The notes beneath the pieces are model-generated. The model saw nothing but the letters and a program-made list of their open reading frames with translations, did no database searches and was not told where the DNA came from. A stretch of DNA of 64,000 nt, from the NCBI GenBank assembly GCA_028532985.1, contig JANCIK010000010.1, forward strand, positions 2,356,001 through 2,420,000, written 5' to 3'. Within the stretch, counting starts at the first letter, position 1; each line of letters starts with the position of its first letter. The position numbers and the translations under genes were made by a program. This DNA is from Stropharia rugosoannulata. Lineage: Eukaryota > Basidiomycota > Agaricomycetes > Agaricales > Strophariaceae. Below are positions 46,210 through 55,653 of the stretch, piece by piece.

Positions 46210-47859
46210 TTACTGGTCATTGCTCCATCTTGCAAGGATGTCGTAGAGAGTTGGGGTTTCGTCGTTGTCGTTTTCCTCAGGGTTCATTCGTGACGATGAG
46301 TTGCCGCTTGTTGGCTGTTCGAATTGGGCTATAAGATCCCTGATGTCTTCCACCGGTGTAAAGAAAGGAGTCATGAGTTCTGAAGGTATTTCAAGGGGTC
46401 TTTTGGTGGGAGGGGATCGTCGGTGAACTCGTTCATGGTGTAGAAGAGTTCGAGATGGGGGTCTCCGTTCTTCGGGGGGAACAGTACAGGTGATGATGAG
46501 GTGGCCGATTTGGTTACAGGCGCCGCATTGTTGTCTGCAGAGGCGCATACGGTGTCCATATGATCCACAATTGATACACATCGTTTGTCCTGGTTCCGGT
46601 GACGGTCTCGGTGGTCGTGCTGGGAGTGATTGTCGTCGGGTGGAGCGTCTGTATTGCACGGGGAGTAATGCTCTTCCTACTTGTGACGTGAGAAGATTCT
46701 CGGCTGTCCCTGTATAGGGCGTCGGTTGTAGATTGACCGGGAGACTGGGTGCGTGCGATGGTGGGAGTTGGGTCAAGATTTCGTAGGGGAACCTATTTTC
46801 TATTTCCTCCGGGCATGGTGAGAGTCGGATTAGTCTGGGCATGGGGGATGGAGGGGGCGAGTCTTCTAACGGATTCTCTTGAGGTGATGGAAGTGCATGG
46901 AATAGGTTTGTGGGGTGATCGTCAGTGGTATCTGGGCATGGGGTCTCGACAAGCGGGCATCTTGTGTCTCCAATGGGAACGTCCTCCTCCCCTAATGATT
47001 CGTCCCTAGTGGCGGGGTTTGGGTATGGTCGGTGTAGGAACCTGCGAGAGTAGCGTACGGAGGGGTTTCTCCGCTCGTGGCTGGTCGTTTGGAGGGCGTG
47101 TTGGGCTGTTCGGATGCGTCGTTGGAAGTTGGAGTGGCGATTCAACTCTTGCCACAACCCTTCCCTAGTCCTTGTGAGGATGGCTACTTCTATCCTGTGT
47201 CTTTCGATGGTTCTGTTGACGTCATCCAGGTGGTTCATCGTGGGTATTAGTTCACTTGGAACTCCGCTGGTCAGTGCTTGGAAGTTCCATCGGCGGTCGG
47301 TGATCTCGACGAATTCATTGAGGGACAGGTACAGGCTGGGGGATCTGCTGGGTAGAGACATAGGTGATGCAATCTCGACCTCGGGGTGCTCCTTGTCTTC
47401 GTCTTGGGTGAGCGGGTTCTGGTTTGCTCTGAGGTATCGCCTGACGGTGCTAAGGGTGGCACGAAGGTGCATTCGGTCCTGGAGCTCGATTGGTGTCTCA
47501 TGGTCGAAGGGTTGGTTGATGATTTGGAGGATATAGTCGATTTCGTCCATCCTTTCTCGGTAACTGAGGAGTTGGAATGAATTGGTGGTCTGGTTGTATC
47601 GGTGGGGGTCTAATGGGATCCAAGCTTCGTAGATAGCTGCTATCGCTGGTATCGGGCAGAGCCAGTCGCTTAGGTCGGGTGTCGGTATTTCGGCTGTAGC
47701 AAGGGCAAAGCGAAAGCAAATGATTCTGCTGAGTAATATGCAGCGGACTCGTTCTCCAGCGCAGAAGGTGTCGGCTCTGTTGGGGTCGAGTCTCCTGGTG
47801 ATGTTGTTCAGGATGTTGTCGAGTGTGGTGTTGGTATTGGGGAACACAAGGGAGGCCAT
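46210..47859 (-). CDS. Element G extra ORF with two zinc knuckles, after pol
   Basis: Start taken at the first ATG (47859, MASLVFPNTNTTLDN); stop codons close the frame upstream. 549 residues. Two CCHC knuckles lie back to back near residue 435 (CINCGSYGHRMRLC and CGACNQIGHLIITC). The middle is Pro/Arg-rich, and the N-terminal 150 residues are predicted helical by eye. Knuckles of this type bind nucleic acid and are normally part of Gag, but here the ORF lies 3' of the chromodomain that ends pol and directly before the 3' LTR. It could be a displaced Gag or an extra protein. No stops or shifts. Confidence 0.7.
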   Translation of the reverse strand: MASLVFPNTNTTLDNILNNITRRLDPNRADTFCAGERVRCILLSRIICFRFALATAEIPTPDLSDWLCPIPAIAAIYEAWIPLDPHRYNQTTNSFQLLSYRERMDEIDYILQIINQPFDHETPIELQDRMHLRATLSTVRRYLRANQNPLTQDEDKEHPEVEIASPMSLPSRSPSLYLSLNEFVEITDRRWNFQALTSGVPSELIPTMNHLDDVNRTIERHRIEVAILTRTREGLWQELNRHSNFQRRIRTAQHALQTTSHERRNPSVRYSRRFLHRPYPNPATRDESLGEEDVPIGDTRCPLVETPCPDTTDDHPTNLFHALPSPQENPLEDSPPPSPMPRLIRLSPCPEEIENRFPYEILTQLPPSHAPSLPVNLQPTPYTGTAENLLTSQVGRALLPVQYRRSTRRQSLPARPPRPSPEPGQTMCINCGSYGHRMRLCRQQCGACNQIGHLIITCTVPPEERRPPSRTLLHHERVHRRSPPTKRPLEIPSELMTPFFTPVEDIRDLIAQFEQPTSGNSSSRMNPEENDNDETPTLYDILARWSNDQ

Positions 47860-47947
47860 GTCTTTCTGAGGGTTGTACAATTGGGTTTTGGTGAGAGACC
47901 TGCATTCCTTTGGGGCGTTTTTAACTCTTCTGCTATCTTTTTTATTT

Positions 47948-48274
47948 TTAGGTTATCAGCACGCCTCTTTCTCCTCTCGCTTCTTTTTCCCTCAGGTTTT
48001 CTTCGACTCCCACAAGGTCTGCCATGATATCTTTGTAGATTTCTTTTAGCGGGTCTGCTGATTTGCTAGTTTCGCTGTGTTCTTTAAATATCTTGACTAG
48101 TTCCAGCGCTTGCTGTAAGTCTTGGGTTTGCAATGGCCATGGGACGTCTTCTGGTGAGAGCAGAGGAGTCCTCATGCTGCGCATTATGGGAAGATGGGGC
48201 ACTATGGTGGGATTTTTATTAAACCAACTAAGTATCGTTCTTTTGCAGTAGTGGTAGACTTTGGTGAGGGGCAT
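47948..48274 (-). CDS. Small ORF between pol and the zinc-knuckle ORF of element G
   Basis: 108 residues from ATG 48274, eight bases after the pol stop. Basic N-terminus, then a charged helical C-terminus (LKEIYKDIMADLVGVEENL). No family recognised. It could be joined to the next ORF by splicing or a shift, but no clear signal was found. Confidence 0.45.
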   Translation of the reverse strand: MPLTKVYHYCKRTILSWFNKNPTIVPHLPIMRSMRTPLLSPEDVPWPLQTQDLQQALELVKIFKEHSETSKSADPLKEIYKDIMADLVGVEENLREKEARGERGVLIT

Positions 48275-48281
48275 TTTTAAC

Positions 48282-48445
48282 TTATAGCTGGTGTTGGGTT
48301 CGATACTTGTTAAGTATGTCCGAGGTGTTCTTCAGGTTTGCAGGTGGTTCCCAAGAGTCCTCGTTGGCATCGTAGCCCTTCCATCTGACCAGGTATTCAG
48401 TTCTTTTGCCCTTCCTTCTATGGTGCATAATTCGTTCCACTTCGT
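48282..48445 (-). pseudogene. Element G pol, terminal chromodomain only
   Basis: Minus strand reads NEVERIMHHRRKGKRTEY, LVRWKGYDANEDSWEP and ends at TAA 48282-48284. This is a complete-looking chromodomain as found at the end of chromovirus integrase. Upstream pol is cut off exactly where the LTR of element E begins (48446). Confidence 0.85.
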
Positions 48446-49861
48446 TGACAGGCCTGCGTTTACACCAGGACTGTAAGTGGTCACAGCGGGCGTCTTGGGC
48501 TGGAGTGCAGGGGTGCAGCGGAGCGGTGACTAGCCTGGTCAGCCGTCTCAGTGCTCAGCGCGTGCATCACAAATCATCACGTGTGTGCTCAGCAGGCGAT
48601 TGTGTGGGGTTCAGCGGACTGTACGGGCCACAAGTACACAGTTGAAGTACCTGGAATAGCTGTCAGCGGAGCACATAACGGTTACTGTCTTCTCAGCGGG
48701 AGACAGGAGTACAGCTGAGCGGAGAATATCAAAGGCGACGAGCAGGACTGTGTGTAGACGGCGTCTCAAAGGGACTCAGCGGAACACATTACAAAGGCGA
48801 AATTTGCCTAAGTCCACTCGTCAGGTGACCGTGGTGTGCGCGCTGGAGCGTGTGATGCCCGAGGGAATGAACAATGCACACAGCACGGACTCCGCTGGGG
48901 AACTTTGGCAACGGTGACCAGACCTCGATGACCAAGAAGGAACCGCCCAGCGGAGTTTAACGGCGTCTCTCGGCGGAGGCTGGCCACACAACGGGGTCAG
49001 GTCGCGCTCAGCGGAGTAGCCATCAAAACGCCCAGCGGAGGCACATGTGCTCAGCGGACCTTTGGTCCGGCGTTGCTAGTATTTACTCTCCACCTAAATT
49101 AGTACACAGCGCGCGTCTATATAAACTTGTAATTGTAACTACGGAAATCAAGCAATTGTCTACCCACTAGATCTGTGTGTTGGGCTCCGTCCCAGACCGT
49201 CAGCGGGCTGTGTTTAGCTTTTGTTAGGGTCTTTACTGTGAAGTTATTGTGAATCATAGAAGTTTTGGATAGCTTCTGGCCACCGGGTCATTTGGAGAGC
49301 TCAGCGGGGAGTCAGTGCAACCGTGTACGAAAACTCGCGCTGTAGTGTTTTGTGAATTGAGACTGCACCACCGGGTGAACGAGGTTCTGGATAGCCTCAG
49401 CGGAATAGGACTTTGGACAGTCCCAGCGGAACGACTTTGGATAGTCAGCAGAGCGAGGCACAATTGGAATACCAGCTTGTGTGAGCATCTGCATCAGTCA
49501 CCGGACCTCAAACCCACTCAGCGGAATAAGCCCCGCAGAGCCACCATCAAAACTACACATTACTATCGATACCCGGCGCTCAGCGGAGGTCGCCCAGACA
49601 TTAATCTGAGACTTCTAGAATTAAACCCCTCCTTAGAAACGAACTTGCAGGCACTGTACAGCGGACATCTGGACTGAACTTACAAGACTCTTAAACATCA
49701 CAGTCCGCTCAGCGGAGAGGACCAGGAGAAGCGTAGACATCTATAATCCGTTTAGCTGAAGAGCGTCGCTCGATCTAAGGGATACTAGGATCTCGCTCCG
49801 CTGGGGTTGTGTGTGTTTGTGTCTCTTGTGATTCGAGTCTAGCCCCGCGGCAGACCTCTCA
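48446..49861 (+). repeat. Element E 5' LTR
   Basis: 1416 bp, TGACAGG at the start and CAGACCTCTCA at the end. Homologous in inverted orientation to 54437-55653 and 30189-31477, best over the last 800 bp. About fourteen copies of CAGCGGA by eye. TATA box TATATAAA at 49118-49125. Minus-strand frames here are not genes. Confidence 0.85.
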
Positions 49862-49863
49862 TC

Positions 49864-49880
49864 TGGAGCCCACCGCGAGG
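49864..49880 (+). other. Element E primer binding site
   Basis: TGGAGCCCACCGCGAGG, two bases after the LTR. It begins with TGG, pairing with a tRNA CCA end. The tRNA was not identified. Confidence 0.7.
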
Positions 49881-49936
49881 GGTAGGTTCAGAAATCTCAT
49901 ATAGTGTTTCGGGGACCACGGCTTAGCGCCTATTAC

Positions 49937-51990
49937 AAAACATTTCAAAAATTTCAAATACAACGGGGACGAGTAACAAGCGAGGCAAATTTCCTGCACC
50001 GTCGTCGCTAGCAGAACCAGCGGAGGCTAGACCATCATTTGGTATATTGCCTCCAAGCGGGCGATCGACTAGGAGCAAGAAAGACGCTGAGCTTGTGGAA
50101 CCATTGGTGATTACACCTACTCGAGATAGAAAAGCGAAGAGGAAAGCAAAGGAAGAGGCGTGGCTACAGATAGAAACACAGGATCTTGCTCAGCGCGTAC
50201 CAGGAGCGCTTACAGAGAGTGACTCAGAGCGGGAGGACGGGCCCAGCGGATTCTGGGGACCGCCTTCTGGAATTGAAACAGACGACCGCTCAGCGGACGG
50301 AGACATTACGCTTGAAGTTGCACCATTTGGCTCATCAGATAGCCAAGCTACTCAAGACACACCTCCTCCGTTTTCGGAAGTATTCGAGACTGCTAAGAGA
50401 TCCGCTCAGCGGACGACAGATAATAGTGAGAGTGAGGCCGAGCGCGTGGCCAGAGATATATTTGAAGGAGACTTGTCAGACCTTTCCACAAGTAAACACG
50501 AACCGCCCCCTGAAATTATCACCATGCCTAAGGAAACGTCTATGCCTGTGCGCGGAGCGCGCGGTGCACCAAGCTTCGACCCCTCTGCTGAGCGTGATGA
50601 ACTCCCACGCTACTTCGAGGACTTAGAGGACTGGTTCAAGCGCGCTGAGGTGACGGAGGATGATGAGAGGAGAGGCTATGTAATCAAATATGTACCCATG
50701 CAGACAGCGGAGGAGTGGAAGAATTTACCAGGCTATGACACCAAGAGTTACGCTGAGCTGAAGAAGATGATCCTCAATGAATATCCTGAGGTGATCAGTA
50801 TTCAGACGGGGTCCATCGCGCGCCTAAAGAAGCTGTGCAAGGAGAACCAGCGCATCTCGGAGGAAGACCTCCAGGTGCTGTTGGACTTCAAGCGGGCATT
50901 CTTAGCGGAGGCAGCGAAGTTGACCAAGGCGCCTACCTTGCTGGCCAATCATACACTGGTGACCTACTTCACCAAAAGTCTCACAGCGGGGTTCAGGGAG
51001 AGGTTGTTTAACAAGCTGGATATCGACTACACTACGAGAACGTCGTTTGACAAGTACCTAAAGGAACGCAATATACCCTTTACGGCGCCAGCGGGGATTC
51101 AGGTGGAAGCGCAGACTGAGGACATGTATCCGCTGAAGCAGGTGGCAGAAATGGCGGAGCAGATGGCGCGCACCAAGAATCCTAGCACTTCGCTCAGCCT
51201 GACTCGAGACTCAGCGGACAGGCTCATGCCTGTACCTGCCATCAAGACCGAGTCAGCGGAGGTGCATACGCTGTGCGGGAGATTGAGGACTTGAAGGGTT
51301 TTGTAGCGTCGTTTAAAGATACGTTGTCGCTGGTAGAAAAGACGGTGGCGAAGTCAAAGGAGACCAATAAGAAGGAGTTGGAAGATATTCTGTGCAATGT
51401 AATGTCATCGCGGGCGGCGCCTGTCGCTGCGCCAGTCCAGCCAGCGGTACCTATGATGCCAATGGGAGGACCAGGTTTCAGCGGAGCGACGCTGCGTCCG
51501 TTTCAATACCAACAGCGACCTGAACCGAGGTGCTTCTATTGTAAACAGACGGGACACATCGTAGCGGAGTGTATTGTGAGGCAACAGGATCTGTCCGCTG
51601 GGAAGATAATCATTACGGAAGCTGGAAGGCTCCAGCTGCCAGATGGATCGTCATTACCTTGGGACCCTTCGCGCGCTATCAAAGAACGTGTAGATGAGTG
51701 GCACAAGAAGAATGGGCCGCCAGCGCAGCAGACCTACATGGCGCCGGTACACCCAGCATACATGGGGACTCCGCCGAGCATGGTGTACGCCCAGGTCTAC
51801 CAACCAGCCAGCTCTCTCGATGAGACTTATGAGGAGCAAATTGAACGCTGAAACAGGAGCTGGACAGCCGGAAGGCGTTCTTAAAGGAGCGCTCAGCGGT
51901 CAAGACGCCAGAGGAGGTGATAGAGGAACAGCGGCAGCTGATCGCGACCATGAAAGCGGAGCGGGATGCAGCGCTGAGCCAGGGTTTCGA
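49937..51990 (+). pseudogene. Element E gag, two frame breaks
   Basis: Open from about 49937 without any ATG until 50524; relatives' start unknown. Acidic N-terminus, then capsid-like ELPRYFEDLEDWFKRAEV (about 50600) to LTAGFRERLF. The frame shifts near 51265 (next part: REIEDLKGFVASF) and again near 51850, after which LKQELDSRKAF...LSQGFD runs to TGA about 51993. One zinc knuckle CFYCKQTGHIVAEC at about 51534-51575. Both breaks look like single-base losses; they could be decay or sequencing errors. Confidence 0.8.
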
Positions 51991-51998
51991 TTGAGTCT

Positions 51999-54436
51999 GA
52001 TGAAGGGAAGTGCGGGCAGAGTTCAGCGTAGCGGCTCTGATAAACCCAAGAACCCGGAAGACGTAAATAAGAAGCTACCAGTAAGAAGTACACCAAGGAC
52101 AACTATCGAGGAGGTCGACAGCGGAGATGAGGAAGAGTTTATAGAAGAGATTAGTAGACAGGCGCCCAGCGGAGCGGAGAAAAAGAAAGTAAGCTTCGCA
52201 GCGCCAGCGCAGAAAGTTGGGGAGAATAAAAAGCCAGCACAGGTGCCGTATGTAATGGTTCCTCCGCTGCGCGTACCAGAAAAGAGTCGGCCGCCTGTAA
52301 GAGAAGCGCCGGTGCCAGTGATAGAGAAAAGGAAGCCAGCGTATAAGTTGCGCGCGGCCATTGAGGATGAAGCGCAAGCGGACGAAGTCCTTAAGCGTTT
52401 AGAGAGCCAGAAAATAGAGATCACTCAAGGGCAATTATTGGGGATCTCTACAGCGGGGTTTAGGAGGAAGTTTGTCGAGCGTATCATACCGCGCAAAGTT
52501 CCGCTGGATGTAAATACCATGCGGGTTTTGCAGCTGGATTATGAGGCAGAGGAGTGGGAGATGGACGAGGCCATCGCCCAGCTGAAGCAGGAGAATGAAG
52601 AAGAAGAGTTCATGCGAATGGACGAGCTCCCAGCGGCGACATTCCTCACTTGCGCGGAGGAGCGCGGTGGATTACAACCCGGCACAATAATCATGGAGGA
52701 TCCCTATGAGCAATACATCTCGACGTTACAACCAGGCGAAAAGCCAAAGGGATTAATTGTGGCACGAGAGTCGCACCATCTCAAGGCGGTATTTCCGCTG
52801 ATCAATGGGAAAGGCCGTGCGGAGACTCTGCTCGACAGCGGATCGCAAATAGTGTCTATGGCGCAAGATACTGCGGAGCGACTAGGCTTAAGCTGGGATC
52901 CTGACTTTACCATTAGGATGCAGAGCGCTAACAAACAAGTCGAGTCGACTAAGGGTTTAGCGCGGAATGTACCTTTTGTGTTCAGCGGACTGACAGTGTA
53001 CCTACAAGTGCACGTGATCAGCGCGACGCCTATGAGGTTCTGTTGGGGAAGCCGTTCGAAATTCTCACTGAAAGCAATGTGAAGACGCGCGGGGATGGCA
53101 CAGTGGAACTTACGCTGACGGACCCAAACACTCAGCGGAAGCTAGTGGTACCCACGTATAATTGAGGGTGCGGGCCGAAGATACTTCAGCGGGAACCAGA
53201 TGTGCAGGACTCCAGCGCAGCGGAGGAGCCGCACGCCGACCAGGATTTTCAGTCCTCGATGATTTGATGCGTCAAGGAGAGGTCGCGTTAATGTTCGAGC
53301 GGGATGATAGGACTGGAAAGATAGAGATAGCGGGGTATGCATTGCCAAAGAAGGGAGGGAGATTTGGCTCCGCTGAGCTGAGAGATGTGTACATGGCTCA
53401 AGCTGTGCACGAGGCTAAGATGGAGGATAAAGAGAAAGCATCAATTTATAAGTACTTTCAGCAAAAGGAATGGCGAGAAAAAGAGACGGTGAAAGGAGAG
53501 CCTAGGGGGCAATTCCGCTCAGCGGACCCCGAGCAAGGCCAGTCAGCGCGGAAAGGAGTAACTAGAAAGCGGTTAAGTGGTAAGAATGCCACTACTGTAA
53601 CCGTCTTTGCAGGAAAGAAATATAAGCCGGTCGCTGACAAGGTCAGGCCCGTTTATCAAGAGCTACCAGAGAAATTCAGGATAGTGAGAGAAATAAAGGG
53701 AGATCCGCTGAAAGAAATGCCTCCGCTGACGGTACACCCACCAGAGTTTGTACCCACGGGAAGGTACACAGCGGAGCGGAAGGAGGAAATAGATAAAGCG
53801 CACGGAGGAGATTTCCTGTGGCCAGAGGAGCGCAAGCTAGTACATCAGGTGTTCATGCAGCAGAATGAGGCGTTTGCGTGGGATGACACGGAAAAGGGGA
53901 GGTTTAGAACAGACTTCTTCCTGCCGGTAGATATTCCAACGGTAGAACATACGCCGTGGGTACTGAAAAATATACCCATTCCGCCAGGCATGTACGAGCG
54001 TGTGTGCAAGTTCATCACTACTAAGATCCGCACTGGGACTTATGAACCATCCAGTTCATCATACCGGTCGCGCTGGTTCACAGTAACGAAGAAAGACGGG
54101 GTGTCCTTTAGAATAGTACACAGCTTAGAGCCGCTGAACGCTGTTACCATCGCACACTCAGGATTGCCACCGGCAGCGGAGAGTTTGGCAGAACACTTCG
54201 CTGGGCGTGCGTGCGGCGGAATACTGGACTTGTATGTAGGTTACGACGAGCGGCTCTTAGCGGAGTCGTCTCGCGACTTAACAACATTCCAGACACCGTT
54301 TGGTGCGCTCCGCTTAGTAACCTTACCAATGGGCTGGACCAATTCTGTACCCATCTTTCATGAAGATGTAACTTATATTCTCCGCGATGAAATACCAGAC
54401 GTCACGGAGCCGTACATTGACGATGTGCCTATCCGC
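51999..54436 (+). pseudogene. Element E pol: protease and RT, 5' part
   Basis: Frame from 51999 to about 53027 holds a Lys/Pro-rich linker and the protease motif LLDSGSQIVSM (about 52827). A one-base loss near 53027 moves the reading into PYEVLLGKPF...PTYN, ending at TGA 53162. The next frame (from about 53165) contains KGEPRGQF, then RT motifs WFTVTKKDGVSFRIVHSLEPLN, LVTLPMGWTNSVPIFHEDV and YIDDVPIR at 54416-54436. The RT frame continues without change at 55658 once the solo LTR and one CCGC are removed. Confidence 0.8.
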
Positions 54437-55653
54437 TGAGAGGTCTACTGCGTAGCTAGACTCGAAATCGCGAAACACAACACACACACACACACCCAGC
54501 GGAGCGAGATCCTATCCCTTAGATCGAGCGAACGCCCTCAACTAAATGGTAGTATAATCTATGCTCTGCTCTGGTTCCCGTTCTGGGCGTGCGATGCGCG
54601 CACCTCGTGTCCTCTAGTCTTTGTAATAGCAAGTAGTGCCTGCAAGTTCGTTTGTAAGGAGGGGTTTAATTCTAGTAAATCTCGGATAGAGCCCGGTTGC
54701 TAGTGGCGTGCGCTAGGCAAAATGATGAATGAAATAAGTTGTGTTTAGCAAACGGCTTCGCTGCGCGCACTTCCGGGTCTGGTGACCTCGTGCGATGCGC
54801 GGACTCTCCAAAGTCCAACAATCCAAGACTCTCCAAAGTCTTTCACCCGGCGGTGCAGTCTCACAGTCTAAACACTACAGTGCGAGTTTCCGTACACGGT
54901 TGTACTGACTCCTCACTGAGCTCTCCAAATGACCCGGTGGCCAGAAGCTATCCAAAACTCCTATAATTCACAGAACACTTCACAGTTAAGACCCTAACAA
55001 AAGCTAAACACAGCCCGCTGACGGCCTGGGACAGAACCCAGCACACAGATCTAGTGGGTAGACAATTGCTTAAATTACTATAGACAAGGATACAGGTTTA
55101 TATGCGATGTGCGCATGTGTACTAATAATAAGGTAAAGTAAATACTAGCAACGCGCGGCCAAAGGTCCGCGCATCGCTTCCGGGCTTCCCTTCGAGTGTC
55201 CTGATCCCTTGGCATTCGCTGTGCGCATGTCGTTCATTCCCTCGGGCTTTTGCGCGTCTTTTGATGCGCGCCGCCACGGTCACATGATGTGTGGACTTAG
55301 ACAAATTCTGCCTTTGCGATGCGCGCATATGAGATACGCGCACAGCCCTTCACACCGCCTTTGGTATCCGCTCAGCTGTACTCACACCGCTCTTTGCTGG
55401 TGCTTAACCATTCTACGCTTCCCTGATCGCTCGCACAGACGGCCAAACTATGCACTCTAGACTGTGCAGCTCGCTGACCAATCCTTCTCGCGATACGGTG
55501 CGCGCAGGCGCTTGTAGTCATGATGCTCGCGCGCTGATAGCTATAGACTATGAGGCAGGCTCAACTCTAGTCCCTCTGTGTTTCCCGCGCGCAGCTATCC
55601 CACTAGCGGACCTTCTAACTGTTTACACCCGTAGCCAAAAAGCAGCCCTGTCA
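54437..55653 (-). repeat. Solo LTR of the E family inside E's own RT
   Basis: 1217 bp in antisense orientation, TGAGAGG to CCTGTCA on the + strand, flanked by CCGC on both sides (54433-54436, 55654-55657). Very similar to the solo LTR at 30189-31477 apart from CG/TG differences. It proves that another member of the family inserted into this copy. Confidence 0.9.

Noticed and set aside
49315..49677. 120-codon + strand frame in the E LTR, also seen in the solo LTRs
   Set aside because: It lies in the LTR between TATA box and primer site, and the homologous solo LTRs keep it only in part. More likely chance in motif-rich DNA.
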